DNA of 64,000 nucleotides from UBA4582 sp038106185 (lineage in GTDB: Bacteria; Pseudomonadota; Gammaproteobacteria; Pseudomonadales; Azotimanducaceae), in contig JAYODE010000002.1 of the NCBI GenBank assembly GCA_038106185.1, positions 124,001-188,000 on the forward strand. The letters run 5' to 3'. Numbering within the stretch: the first letter of the stretch is position 1; every line of letters begins with the position of its first letter. Shown here piece after piece: positions 36,110 through 45,037 of the stretch. The notes under the pieces were generated by a model that saw nothing but the letters and a program-made list of their open reading frames with translations, was not told the DNA's origin and searched no databases. A program made the translations under genes and the position numbers.

Positions 36110-37138
36110 ATGGAGCAGACTGACCCGCGTATACTTGTCGTCGGCCCGGCCTGGGTCGGCGATATGGTGATGGCGCAGACCCTGTATAAACTGCTTAAGC
36201 AGCGTCAGCCCGGGACTGCCATTGATGTGCTGGCGCCGCCGGCGACCCTGTCGCTGGTGACTCGCATGCCGCAAGTGGATCGAGCGCTGGCGTTTGATGT
36301 TGGCCACGGTCAGTTGAACTGGGACTATCGCAAGGCCTGTGCCAGACGCCTGAAGCCCGCAGGCTACCAGCAGGCCCTAGTGCTGCCCAATTCCTTCAAG
36401 TCTGCGTTGGTACCCTGGTTGGCGGATATACCTGTTCGAACCGGGTTTCGAGGTGAGTATCGATTTGGTCTTGTGAATGACATGCGGTTGCTGGATAAAA
36501 AGCGTCTGCCTCGCATGATCGATCGTTTTGTTGCGCTGGGTGTGCCGGTAAATGCGCCAAAACCTCTCATTGCTTACCCGGAATTACGGGTTGATCTGGT
36601 GAATCAGGCTCAACTGCGAGAGCGTTTCGGGCTTAGTTCGGCAGGCAATATTCTGGGCTTGTGCCCCGGTGCCGAATTTGGTGATGCCAAACGCTGGCCT
36701 GCTGAGCACTATGCGCGAGTTGCCGAAATGGCGATCGCTCGCGGCCTTGAGGTCTGGATATTGGGTGGTCCTGGAGATCAGTCGATTGCCCAGCAAATTC
36801 TCAGTGGAATAAGCAGTTCGCCGCGACAGCAGGTTCGTGACCTCACAGGCAAGACGTCGTTGCTGGACGTGATTGACTTACTGAACCTGTGCCGTCTGGT
36901 ACTCTCGAATGACTCTGGCTTAATGCATATTGCAGCCGCTGTCGGCTGTCCGACAGCCGTCGTCTACGGGTCAACCTCGCCGGACTTCACGCCACCACTG
37001 ACGGACCAGCTGCACATTTTATCGCAGCAGCTTCCCTGTAGCCCTTGTTTCAAAAGGCAGTGTCCTCTGGGCCATAAAAATTGCCTGAACCAATTGTTAC
37101 CTGAAAAGGTCATGTCCATTGTTAGCCAATATGCCTGA
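36110..37138 (+). CDS. waaF: ADP-heptose--LPS heptosyltransferase II
   Basis: Adds the second heptose to the LPS inner core at the cytosolic face of the inner membrane (GT9 family). 342 residues. VVGPAWVGDMVMAQ at the N-terminus, LGLCPGAEFGDAKRWP near 182 and the nucleotide-sugar motif SNDSGLMHIAAAVGCP near 266 are characteristic. TGGAGA precedes ATG 36110. ilvE, between glnE and waaF in Pseudomonas, is missing; the 227-nt spacer holds nothing I recognise. It overlaps waaC by 8 nt. Confidence 0.95.
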   Translation: MEQTDPRILVVGPAWVGDMVMAQTLYKLLKQRQPGTAIDVLAPPATLSLVTRMPQVDRALAFDVGHGQLNWDYRKACARRLKPAGYQQALVLPNSFKSALVPWLADIPVRTGFRGEYRFGLVNDMRLLDKKRLPRMIDRFVALGVPVNAPKPLIAYPELRVDLVNQAQLRERFGLSSAGNILGLCPGAEFGDAKRWPAEHYARVAEMAIARGLEVWILGGPGDQSIAQQILSGISSSPRQQVRDLTGKTSLLDVIDLLNLCRLVLSNDSGLMHIAAAVGCPTAVVYGSTSPDFTPPLTDQLHILSQQLPCSPCFKRQCPLGHKNCLNQLLPEKVMSIVSQYA

Positions 37139-38177
37139 TCTGCTTCCTCGTAAGATTCTGGTCGTCAAGTTATCATCCTTAGGTGATGTGATTCATACCT
37201 TGGCGGCGGTTAGCGATGCTGCGACTGCTCGACCAGACATGCAGATTGACTGGGTCGTCGAAGAGGCTTTTGCGGAAATTCCGGCACTGCATTCGGCCGT
37301 TACAGAGGTATTGCCTGTGGCTATTCGACGTTGGCGGCACCACTGGTGGCAGAGTCGAGACGACATCAAGCGGTCTCTTGGCCGCTTGCGGGCGACCGAC
37401 TATGACCTGGTGATTGATGCTCAGGGTCTGATTAAGAGTGCAGTCGTCAGTAGGCTAGCGCGGGCGCCTGTTGCTGGATTGAATCGACATTCGAGCCGAG
37501 AACCCCTTGCGAGTCTGGCTTACCGGTGGCCTTACGCCGTTTCAAGAGATCAACACGCCGTAGCGCGAGTTCGGCAGCTCTTTGCCGCAGCCTTGGGCTA
37601 TGAGCTGCCAGACTCAGTGGCAGACTTTGGCTTGCGCATGGGTCGAACACCCTGGGCTAACTCGGCTGAGCAAAACATTCTGTTCTTTCACGGTACTACC
37701 TGGGAAAGCAAACACTGGCCGTTGGCCTACTGGCAGCAACTGGCAGGTCTGGTGAGTCACGCCGGCTATCGAGTCCTGCTGCCGCATGGCAACGATGTAG
37801 AGTTGGCACGTGCCCAGGCGATCTGCGGGGCGACGACCCAAGTTGAGGTCTTACCCAGAATGCGCTTGACTGAACTGGCTGATTGCCTCGCCGGAGTTAA
37901 TGGAGTGGTGAGCGTGGATACAGGGCCTGGGCATCTCGCGGCTGCCATGGGCGTGCCGATGGTCAGTCTTTTTGGCCCCACCAACCCCATGTTGACCGCG
38001 CCTTATGGCCAGCACCAGTCAGCTGTTTCAGCAAGCGATTTGTCGTGTATTCCCTGCATGCGAAAAACCTGCCAACACCAGGAAAAGAATGCGCAGTTAA
38101 TCTATCCGCCCTGCTTCCAGACCCTGACGCCGGAGAAGGTCTGGCGACAATTGATCGACCAGATGAAGGCTCGCTGA
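37131..38177 (+). CDS. waaC: LPS heptosyltransferase I
   Basis: Adds the first heptose to Kdo2-lipid A (GT9 family). 348 residues from ATG 37131, overlapping the waaF end; a TTG at 37119 is a less likely start. ILVVKLSSLGDVIHTLAAVSD is the typical WaaC N-terminus, and VVSVDTGPGHLAAAMGVPMVSLFGPTNP is the C-terminal donor-binding segment. A cysteine-rich CIPCMRKTCQHQEKNAQLIYPPC segment follows near the end. It forms a pair with waaF. Confidence 0.95.
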   Translation: MPDLLPRKILVVKLSSLGDVIHTLAAVSDAATARPDMQIDWVVEEAFAEIPALHSAVTEVLPVAIRRWRHHWWQSRDDIKRSLGRLRATDYDLVIDAQGLIKSAVVSRLARAPVAGLNRHSSREPLASLAYRWPYAVSRDQHAVARVRQLFAAALGYELPDSVADFGLRMGRTPWANSAEQNILFFHGTTWESKHWPLAYWQQLAGLVSHAGYRVLLPHGNDVELARAQAICGATTQVEVLPRMRLTELADCLAGVNGVVSVDTGPGHLAAAMGVPMVSLFGPTNPMLTAPYGQHQSAVSASDLSCIPCMRKTCQHQEKNAQLIYPPCFQTLTPEKVWRQLIDQMKAR

Positions 38178-38248
38178 TATTTTTATTAGATTGACGTGGT
38201 ATATGGAGTTGATTGAATAGCCTCACCCTTGACTGACGGATAGAACCG

Positions 38249-39190
38249 CTAATAGACGGTTGGCAGACCCTTCGGTCGCGTCTTGAAGCGTCTATGTACC
38301 CACCAATACTGCTCAGGGTGAACTCGCACCGCAGCCTCAATCATCTGGTTGACTTGGGTTGTATCAAGGACCGAATCACCGGAGGGGAAATCCGCCAGTG
38401 GTGCTGACAAATAGATATCATAGTGGTCGTCCCCCGGACGGCGATAATGACTAAAGACCAGAGCGGTAGCGCCGCTGAGTTTAGCCAGGCGCGCCGGCCC
38501 TGTGATGGTCGCAGCCGGAATGCCGAAAAAGGGTACAAACTCTGCCTGCTTTCGACCGTAATCTTGATCAGCGCCGTACCAGACGACATGGCCTTGTTTG
38601 AGGCTGCGCAGAACGCCGCGAATGTCATTGCGCTCGATCGCGCGGGGAAAGCTTTTCATCCGTCCGCGGGTCATCAGGGTTTCAAGCAGCGGATTGGCAT
38701 TAGCCCGATACATGACATCCATATCAATGTCGCAGCCAAGCGCAGCACCACAAAAATCCAGAGTCGATAAGTGCATGCCCAGCAACAGAACGCCGTGACC
38801 TCGAGCCACGGCGGCTTGCAAGTGTTCTATGCCATGAATGGTAACTCTTTGCCTGATTACGCGGGGATTCCAGATCCAGACTCGCGCGGTTTCGATGAGA
38901 CTGATACCCACTGAACGCAGGGTCTGCCGAACCAGCTGCTGTCGTTGTTGCTGGCTCAGTTCGGGAAAACACAAGGCGATATTGACCTCGACAATATGCC
39001 GTCGGCGTTTAGCGACGTGATATCCCAGTGCGCCAATGCCAGCGCCAATCTTCATCTGTAAGCGATGAGGCAGTAGAGTCACTAATGCTGCAAGACCGAA
39101 ACCTAGCCAGGTCGGCCAATATCGAGGATGGAGAAGTTCTCGGCGCAGCAGGCGCGGCGAATCGTTCGGGTTGAGGGTTGTTTTGATCAC
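38249..39190 (-). CDS. lpxL: Lipid A biosynthesis lauroyl-type acyltransferase
   Basis: Adds a secondary acyl chain to Kdo2-lipid IVA (HtrB/LpxL family). 313 residues, start GTG 39190. A hydrophobic anchor (WLGFGLAALVTLLP) is near residue 28-41, the catalytic HxxxxD is HLSTLD, and HPEQYWWVHRRFKTRP is the conserved C-terminal segment. The exact position and chain length transferred (LpxL versus LpxM or LpxP) cannot be settled. It is divergent from hldE across gap 4. Confidence 0.9.
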   Translation of the reverse strand: MIKTTLNPNDSPRLLRRELLHPRYWPTWLGFGLAALVTLLPHRLQMKIGAGIGALGYHVAKRRRHIVEVNIALCFPELSQQQRQQLVRQTLRSVGISLIETARVWIWNPRVIRQRVTIHGIEHLQAAVARGHGVLLLGMHLSTLDFCGAALGCDIDMDVMYRANANPLLETLMTRGRMKSFPRAIERNDIRGVLRSLKQGHVVWYGADQDYGRKQAEFVPFFGIPAATITGPARLAKLSGATALVFSHYRRPGDDHYDIYLSAPLADFPSGDSVLDTTQVNQMIEAAVRVHPEQYWWVHRRFKTRPKGLPTVY

Positions 39191-39273
39191 GGGGTATTCT
39201 ACTCTTAATTCACTGGCCTGCTCCAGCAGGATGCTGCCGACGACTTGTAGGGCAATACAGGTCAGTTTCTGGG

Positions 39274-39468
39274 GTGATAGCTCTAATGTGAATAGCTNNN
39301 NNNNNNNNNNNNNNNNNNNNNNNNNNNNNNNNNNNNNNNNNNNNNNNNNNNNNNNNNNNNNNNNNNNNNNNNNNNNNNNNNNNNNNNNNNNNNNNNNACG
39401 ACAGCCTCAGTGATGACAGCCTTAGTGATGACAGCCTGAGTGGTGATAGTCCCAGAGATGATTGTGTT
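39274..39468. repeat. 15-bp tandem array spanning gap 4 (lpxL/hldE divergent spacer)
   Basis: The left side shows GTGATAGCTCTAAT then GTGAATAGCT before the N-run. The right side shows AGTGATGACAGCCTT (39409-39423), AGTGATGACAGCCTG (39424-39438) and two diverged copies to 39468. All share GTGAT plus an AGC-like core, so the array crosses the gap. It fills most of the 308-nt space between lpxL and hldE, where both promoters must lie. Confidence 0.85.
39298..39397. other. Assembly gap (100 N)
   Basis: Exactly 100 N inside the 15-bp array; size unknown. Confidence 0.95.
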
Positions 39469-39498
39469 ATCATTGGCCGGTGAGCGAGTGGAGGTTTG

Positions 39499-40914
39499 AT
39501 GAAATTACCCCGATTTGATAAGGCCCGTGTCCTGACTCTGGGTGATGCCATGTTGGATCGTTATTGGCATGGCAACACGGTAAGGATTTCCGCTGAAGCG
39601 CCTGTGCCTGTAGTCGACATCAAGACTCGAGAGGATCGATTAGGTGGGGCCGCGAACGTGGCCCTGAATGTCTCCGCCCTCGGTGCCAAATCGACGCTGG
39701 TCGCCGTGCTGGGCCTGGATGATGCCGCTGAGATTCTAAAGGCCAAGTTGGATTCAGCCGGTATCGTTGATCTGACTCAGGGCCGCAATGACTACCAGAC
39801 TGTCACTAAACTCAGAATCGTCAGCCATGGCCAGCAGATGGTGCGGGCTGATTTCGAGCAGGTCATGGACCTGCCGGCAGCACCCTTGATGCCTGGGTAT
39901 CTGACCGCCCTGGCGGAGGTCGACCTGGTCATACTGTCCGACTACGATAAGGGCGTAATCAGCGATCCACAGGCATTTATTCAACAAGCCCGCGCCCACC
40001 AAAAAACGATTCTTGTCGATCCGAAATATAAGGATTTTTCCCTGTACGCGGGCGCAACGCTTATCAAACCCAACCGAGTCGAGTTTATGAAGGCGGTAGG
40101 CGGCTGGGCAAGTGAGGCAGAACTTGAGAGCAAATGCCAGGCCATGCTCGACAAGCTGGGGTTAGAGGCGATTCTTGTGACCAGAGACAGCGATGGCCTG
40201 ACACTGGTGCAGAGAAACCGGCCAGCCTTGCACATGCCCGCCCGCAAGCGTGAAGTTTTTGATCTTAGCGGTGCCGGCGATACGGTGATCGCGACGCTCG
40301 GCGCCGCCCTGGCTGCGGGTGTGACCTTGCCTGATGCCGTCAATATGGCGAATGTTGCGGCTGGCATTGCTGTCAGTAAGCCAGGCATTGTCAGCGTCAG
40401 CGGTCCCGAATTGCGGCTTGAATTGAGCCGTGATCAAAGATCCGACAAAGGCATCCTGAATGAGGACCAATTGTTGCTGGCGGCCTCAGAGGCGCGGGCT
40501 CGAGGCGAACGTATCGTCTTTACCAATGGGTGTTTTGACATATTGCATGCCGGCCACGTGGACTATTTGACCGAAGCCCGGCAGCGTGGAGACCGGCTGG
40601 TGGTCGCGATCAACAGTGACGAAAGTGTGCACCGACTCAAAGGCGAGGGTCGGCCAATCAACACGGTTGACCGGCGTCTGGCGATGCTGGCAGGACTCTC
40701 TGCTGTCGACTGGGTCTTGGCCTTTGAGAATGACACGCCGCTTGCGTTGCTCGAAAAGCTTCGGCCAGATGTGCTCGTCAAGGGTGGTGATTATGGCATT
40801 GAGCAGGTGGTAGGGGCTGATCTGGTCCGCGCTTATGGTGGCGAAGTGGCGGTCTTGAGTCTGGTAGAAGACTGTTCAACGACCGCCATCGTTGAGAAAA
40901 TTAGGAAGCTGTAG
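39499..40914 (+). CDS. hldE: Bifunctional heptose-7-phosphate kinase/heptose-1-phosphate adenylyltransferase
   Basis: Makes ADP-D-glycero-D-manno-heptose, precursor of the sugar used by WaaC and WaaF. 471 residues from ATG 39499 with GGAGG four bases upstream. The ribokinase-type domain is about 1-318 (RLGGAANVALNVSALG, ILVDPKYKDFS, DLSGAGDTVIATLGAAL). The nucleotidyltransferase domain starts near 338 with FTNGCFDILHAGHVDYL (HxGH). Genes for the whole heptose branch apart from GmhA/GmhB/HldD are thus within 5 kb. Confidence 0.97.
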   Translation: MKLPRFDKARVLTLGDAMLDRYWHGNTVRISAEAPVPVVDIKTREDRLGGAANVALNVSALGAKSTLVAVLGLDDAAEILKAKLDSAGIVDLTQGRNDYQTVTKLRIVSHGQQMVRADFEQVMDLPAAPLMPGYLTALAEVDLVILSDYDKGVISDPQAFIQQARAHQKTILVDPKYKDFSLYAGATLIKPNRVEFMKAVGGWASEAELESKCQAMLDKLGLEAILVTRDSDGLTLVQRNRPALHMPARKREVFDLSGAGDTVIATLGAALAAGVTLPDAVNMANVAAGIAVSKPGIVSVSGPELRLELSRDQRSDKGILNEDQLLLAASEARARGERIVFTNGCFDILHAGHVDYLTEARQRGDRLVVAINSDESVHRLKGEGRPINTVDRRLAMLAGLSAVDWVLAFENDTPLALLEKLRPDVLVKGGDYGIEQVVGADLVRAYGGEVAVLSLVEDCSTTAIVEKIRKL

Positions 40915-40921
40915 GGACTTG

Positions 40922-40968
40922 AGCGAGTCCCCTCAGCGAGTCCCCTCAGCGAGGCCCCTCAGCGAGTT
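40922..40968. repeat. 13-bp tandem array between hldE and the aldo/keto reductase
   Basis: AGCGAGTCCCCTC at 40922-40934 and 40935-40947, AGCGAGGCCCCTC at 40948-40960, then AGCGAGTT to 40968. It begins 7 nt after the hldE stop and the last copy encodes the C-terminal codons and stop (40959-40961) of the convergent gene. No gap is present here, so this is a fully sequenced example. Confidence 0.92.
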
Positions 40969-41747
40969 AAGGCGGTAACGGCAGCAGTGACGTTGGCGGC
41001 CAGGTGAGCTGGGTTAATAGTGCCGACGATGGCGCTGGTGACTGTCGAATGTGTCATGGCGAAGTCGATGGCGTCCGCATTGTTGTTAAGATGGCCAGAT
41101 GCAAAAAGTTTTTTCACCAACACGCCTTTATTCAGCGTCCGGGCAAGGTCAAGCACAGGTTGCTGGGACTGATCCAGAGAGTTCAACGTCAGCATCACGA
41201 CATCAGTTTTCTCAACGGCAACCAGACCCGCTGCAACGGATTTTGTAGAAGCACCGATTGCCCTCACATAACCTTCGCGTTTAAAACGGTGAAGCTCCTT
41301 TAAGACCTCAGATTCCTGCAGAATATGCAGGTCATCATCGGCGCAGTGCACCAACACCAGATCCAGATAATCCGTTTGCAGATGTCGCAGGCTGGTCTCA
41401 AGGCTGAGTCGGGTCGCCTTGGCAGAGAAGTCGTAGTGGGAATGTTGGGCTTGGTATTGCTCGCCAACCTTTGTGCAAATCACCCAGTCACTGCGCTGCC
41501 CCGGCAATAGTTGTCCCAGGCGCTGCTCGCTGAGGCCATAAGCGGGCGCTGTATCCACCAGGTTGATCCCCAGGTCGCGAGCCTTGTTGAGCAGCGCCAA
41601 GACCTCGGCGTCGCTGGGCAACTCAAAGGCCTTTGGATACTTGATATCGGTATTGCGGCCAAGTTTTACAGTACCAAGACCCAGCGGTGAGACTCTAAGA
41701 TCGACATCCCCCAGGGCGCGCAGCTGTTGAGGGCTAAAGCCGATCAA
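40959..41747 (-). CDS. Aldo/keto reductase family protein
   Basis: 262 residues, TIM-barrel NADPH oxidoreductase family. LGLGTVKLGR near the N-terminus, catalytic Asp/Tyr in LVDTAPAYG (near 60-68), LICTK-like VICTKVG, and the active-site His in DLVLVHCADDD. Substrate unknown. It starts with TTG in a TTGA overlap with the upstream flavoprotein stop, so the pair is coupled. A similar pair occurs among LPS genes near waaA in Pseudomonas. The stop codon lies inside the 13-bp tandem array. Confidence 0.82.
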   Translation of the reverse strand: MIGFSPQQLRALGDVDLRVSPLGLGTVKLGRNTDIKYPKAFELPSDAEVLALLNKARDLGINLVDTAPAYGLSEQRLGQLLPGQRSDWVICTKVGEQYQAQHSHYDFSAKATRLSLETSLRHLQTDYLDLVLVHCADDDLHILQESEVLKELHRFKREGYVRAIGASTKSVAAGLVAVEKTDVVMLTLNSLDQSQQPVLDLARTLNKGVLVKKLFASGHLNNNADAIDFAMTHSTVTSAIVGTINPAHLAANVTAAVTALTR

Positions 41748-42907
41748 AATGCCAGCGCCCAGGGTGTCTTGCCGATGGAGACCGAAGGTAATCCCAAGGC
41801 GTCAGCGGGTCGGCCTGAAGGAGTAAGGTCAATAGCTGCGCATACCTGCTCCGCCAACATGGGTGTCAGAGTCAACTTAATCGGCCAGCAGGTAATGGCG
41901 TTACCATAGCGCTGGCAAAACGGGGTATCGGGGCGTTGATGGTTGTTGGCAGGCTCTGCTCGATCGATGTTCAAGGTGGCCCAGGCCATGGCCCTAGTGT
42001 CTATCCAGGGGAAGAGCGCATGCAGCTCGCGGCGAGCAGCATCGATCTGGGCGCCTTCACTGCGACCAACGCCGTCTTCCGCCAATTGGCCACCAAGATA
42101 CCAGACTTGTTCGCCATCACTGCAGGGATGGGTAGTGATAGTCACTCTTGGTTTGGCGGCGGTGCGTAAACTGACACCATGGGCATAGGTGGGCGGCAAT
42201 TGGCCTTTGACCATGACCTGCTGCAGAGGGCGAAGTTGCATTTCTATGGCTGATGATCCTGGACTGGCGAGCAAGGCTTCGTTACCCGCGCCAGCACAGA
42301 GGATGTAGCAGTCTGCGGTTAAAAGACCATTTCCCGTATCGACCCCGATCACCGTCTCGGCCGAGGATCGAACCAGCTTGGCATGGCATCGGTAGATGTG
42401 ATCTCGATAGGGCTGGGCCAACGCTGTCAACAGTTCCGGCGTGTCGATGACCATGTCCTGTAACTGATAAACAGCACCAGAAAATTGCGGGTTAGCGAAG
42501 ATGGCGGGGTAATGGTTTGGCAGCAATGGCGTCACTCGTCCTCGTACCGACTTGCTGCCAAAAAAGGCGGTCACGCGAGAGCTCAGGCTACCGTCGGAGA
42601 ACAGATAGTAGGCTTCAGACAGGGTTCTGACGTTTGCCAACGGCAGTGGCCCAGCGCCGCTCAGGCATTGCCGCCAGACTTCGGGCATACTGGCAATAGA
42701 CTCAGAAGCAGGAGTGGTAAAACCACCGAGGGCATATTTAATCCCGCCGTGGATCATGCCTTGGGAGGCGAAAGTCTGTGCCTGGCCAAGAGCCTCTTGC
42801 TCTAGCAGGACAACTGAGTAGCCAAGATTGCCGAGCACATTCAGCAACCACAGGCCGCTGATACCACCGCCGATAATGGCTATTTGCGTTTGCGACTTGT
42901 CAGCCAT
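41744..42907 (-). CDS. FAD-dependent oxidoreductase (DAO family)
   Basis: 387 residues from ATG 42907 (a TTG at 42922 is possible). The N-terminus IAIIGGGISGLWLLNVLGNLGY is an FAD-binding dinucleotide fold, followed by ASQGMIHGGIKYALGG, a glycine-rich stretch seen in DAO-type enzymes acting on amino or hydroxy acids. Substrate unknown. It is translationally coupled to the aldo/keto reductase and placed between hldE and waaA, so a role in LPS sugar metabolism or surface chemistry is a guess from context only. Confidence 0.78.
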   Translation of the reverse strand: MADKSQTQIAIIGGGISGLWLLNVLGNLGYSVVLLEQEALGQAQTFASQGMIHGGIKYALGGFTTPASESIASMPEVWRQCLSGAGPLPLANVRTLSEAYYLFSDGSLSSRVTAFFGSKSVRGRVTPLLPNHYPAIFANPQFSGAVYQLQDMVIDTPELLTALAQPYRDHIYRCHAKLVRSSAETVIGVDTGNGLLTADCYILCAGAGNEALLASPGSSAIEMQLRPLQQVMVKGQLPPTYAHGVSLRTAAKPRVTITTHPCSDGEQVWYLGGQLAEDGVGRSEGAQIDAARRELHALFPWIDTRAMAWATLNIDRAEPANNHQRPDTPFCQRYGNAITCWPIKLTLTPMLAEQVCAAIDLTPSGRPADALGLPSVSIGKTPWALAF

Positions 42908-43033
42908 AACGTGGTTGCTCAATGGGGCTAGTCCGTCAATGATTCGATGGCAGAGTATACTCCGAATTGAAGCGGGTGGTTTAGATGCCTGAATACCGAT
43001 ATTCTCAACCCTGTGATCTGACCAAGAGAAGCC

Positions 43034-44293
43034 GTGATTAGACTTGTCTACAGCTTGGTATTTTACCTGGCGATACCCTTGGTATTGCTTCGGGTTTATT
43101 GGCGCGCGCGTAAAGAACCTCGCTACCGGCAGGATCTAAAGCAACGATTCGGCTTTTGCCCGCCGTCCGCCGGTGAGAACCTGGTGTGGGTTCACGCGGT
43201 CTCAGCCGGCGAAAGCATCGCGGCGGTGCCGCTCATTAAGGCATTACTGGTCGCTGGCCACCAGGTTCTGGTGACGAACATGACCGCGACAGGCAGAGAG
43301 CAAATCGAACGGCTGCTGGGTGATCAGGTCACTAACTGTTATGCACCTTATGACTTGCCAGATGCGGTGGCGCGCTTTTTAAGACGCTGTCGACCCAGGG
43401 CTCTTGTCATTATCGATACTGAGTTATGGCCGAATATGCTGCACCAGGTGCAGCGCCAAGGCGTGAAAATACTCCTAGTAAATGCTCGCCTCTCGGCCCG
43501 CAGTGCCGCCGCTTATGCTCGCATCAAGGCAGTCAGCCGAGCCATGCTGAGGGCGATCGATGTCGTCGCGGTCCAGAGCCGAGAACAGGGTCAGCGTTTT
43601 ATCGACCTGGGACTGGACCCGTCTCGACTGCATCTGACCGGCAGCATCAAGTTTGATACCACTCCGCCCTCTGACCAGACGCAGCGGTCTGCTGAGTTCA
43701 GTCGAGTGCTGGGTCAGAGGCTCATTATCGTGGCTGGCAGCACGCATCCTGGTGAGGAACAGATGCTACTGGAAGCAGTGAAACCCTTGATGGACATTCA
43801 GCCGGAAATATTGCTGGTGCTGGCACCACGCCATCATTATCGGGGGGAGCAAGTGGAGCAGTTGTGCCATTCCATGGGGCTCACCACGGTTCGTCGTAGT
43901 GCGAATCAAGACTGCGGTCAGCAAACCCAGGTCTTCTTGCTCGATACCATGGGAGAATTAGCCTATCTCTATGCCGTTGCCGATATTACCTTTGTTGGCG
44001 GCAGTCTGGTGCCAGTGGGCGGACATAATCCGATGGAGCCAGCTGGTCTGGGCAAGCCAGTGGTCATGGGTCAGTATTTGCGTAATATCGATGATATTGC
44101 TGCGCGTTTCGTTGCCAATGGTGGTTTGCTTCGAGTCGAATCTCCCGTCGCATTAGCTGCCGGCTTGGCGTCTCTGTGTCAGAGTACCCAGCTACGCCAG
44201 CAGCTGGGGGCGGCGGCGTTGCAAACGATGGCGGAGAACCGGGGTGCTTTAAAGCTGACTCTGCAACTGATTGATGGGGCACTTAGGGAATAA
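43034..44293 (+). CDS. waaA: Kdo transferase
   Basis: Transfers Kdo residues from CMP-Kdo to lipid IVA at the inner membrane. 419 residues, start GTG 43034. A single N-terminal hydrophobic anchor (LVYSLVFYLAIPLVLLRVYW) is followed by the glycosyltransferase-N domain with WVHAVSAGES and the C-terminal donor domain with VGGSLVPVGGHNPMEPA, the Kdo-transferase signature. It is divergent from the flavoprotein gene by 126 nt. Confidence 0.96.
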   Translation: MIRLVYSLVFYLAIPLVLLRVYWRARKEPRYRQDLKQRFGFCPPSAGENLVWVHAVSAGESIAAVPLIKALLVAGHQVLVTNMTATGREQIERLLGDQVTNCYAPYDLPDAVARFLRRCRPRALVIIDTELWPNMLHQVQRQGVKILLVNARLSARSAAAYARIKAVSRAMLRAIDVVAVQSREQGQRFIDLGLDPSRLHLTGSIKFDTTPPSDQTQRSAEFSRVLGQRLIIVAGSTHPGEEQMLLEAVKPLMDIQPEILLVLAPRHHYRGEQVEQLCHSMGLTTVRRSANQDCGQQTQVFLLDTMGELAYLYAVADITFVGGSLVPVGGHNPMEPAGLGKPVVMGQYLRNIDDIAARFVANGGLLRVESPVALAAGLASLCQSTQLRQQLGAAALQTMAENRGALKLTLQLIDGALRE

Positions 44294-44355
44294 ACCGACG
44301 TTTCTGTGGTACGCTTTACGCCAGCAGGCGCAACACCACCCAGAAATTAAATAGC

Positions 44356-44859
44356 ATGAGCAAGGATAAGATGGAGCAGAGCAAGTCCCAGCGATATGTC
44401 CCTGACCTGGTGTCGGATATGGCTGAATGTGATGCAAATTACATTCGCTTGCTACGCTTGTTTCCGCATATGGCTGAGCAGGACGCACTCTCTTTCGGCG
44501 TTCATGGGGTAAAGCAAAGCATCATTCAAGGAACCACTGAAGATGGTGCTCGAGTCGTGATGCAGATTTCAGAGCGTTGTCCCTACACCACCATGTTATC
44601 GGTTCGAGTCGACAGCGAGGAAGAGAAACCCTGGATCAAATGGCCGGTCCTCGAGGTGCGCATCTACCACGATATCAAATCCGCAGAGGTCACGGGCTTT
44701 GAGCGACACCGAAACCTCATGTATCGATACCAGACGCCGAATCCGAATATGTATCAACCGGATGAAAAATCCCAGACGAATCGTTTCTTTGGTGAGCTAC
44801 TGAGTTTCTGTATTGAGCACGGCCACTCTTTGGAGCCCGTGTTTTTGGATAGGAGCTGA
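44356..44859 (+). CDS. DUF1249 (YqiB-like) protein
   Basis: 167 residues, soluble. YVPDLVSDMAECDANYIRLLRLFP near residue 15-38 and PNPNMYQPDEKSQTNRFFGELL near 128-149 match the YqiB/DUF1249 family, which in enterobacteria sits near parE. Function unknown. It is 62 nt after waaA and 266 nt before parE, with a repeat and a hairpin in that spacer. Confidence 0.88.
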   Translation: MSKDKMEQSKSQRYVPDLVSDMAECDANYIRLLRLFPHMAEQDALSFGVHGVKQSIIQGTTEDGARVVMQISERCPYTTMLSVRVDSEEEKPWIKWPVLEVRIYHDIKSAEVTGFERHRNLMYRYQTPNPNMYQPDEKSQTNRFFGELLSFCIEHGHSLEPVFLDRS

Positions 44860-44963
44860 TCGGCAGAGAGTGCTCGGCGAAATCCCAAGAAATCAACAGG
44901 TCATGTGGTTATAATTCTGCGCCGAGGCGTGTGCCGAGCCTTAGCTGCGTGCCAAACCAGTGG

Positions 44964-45035
44964 TAGACGAACGTAAAACTGACAGACAAGCTTGAAACTA
45001 CAGACAATCTTAAAGCTACAGACAAGCGTAAAACT
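44964..45035. repeat. 18-bp tandem array upstream of parE
   Basis: Units ACAGACAAGCTTGAAACT (44982-44999), ACAGACAATCTTAAAGCT (45000-45017) and ACAGACAAGCGTAAAACT (45018-45035), preceded by a partial copy from 44964. Fully sequenced, about four copies, 10-25% divergence between units. Confidence 0.92.
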
Positions 45036-45037
45036 TA

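Noticed and set aside
39210..39551. Minus-strand open frame with SSLRL repeats across gap 4
   Set aside because: Artefact of the 15-bp array and the N-run; overlaps the hldE start.
40922..40968. CRISPR array
   Set aside because: Repeat units abut without spacers and are only 13 bp; no cas genes in the window.
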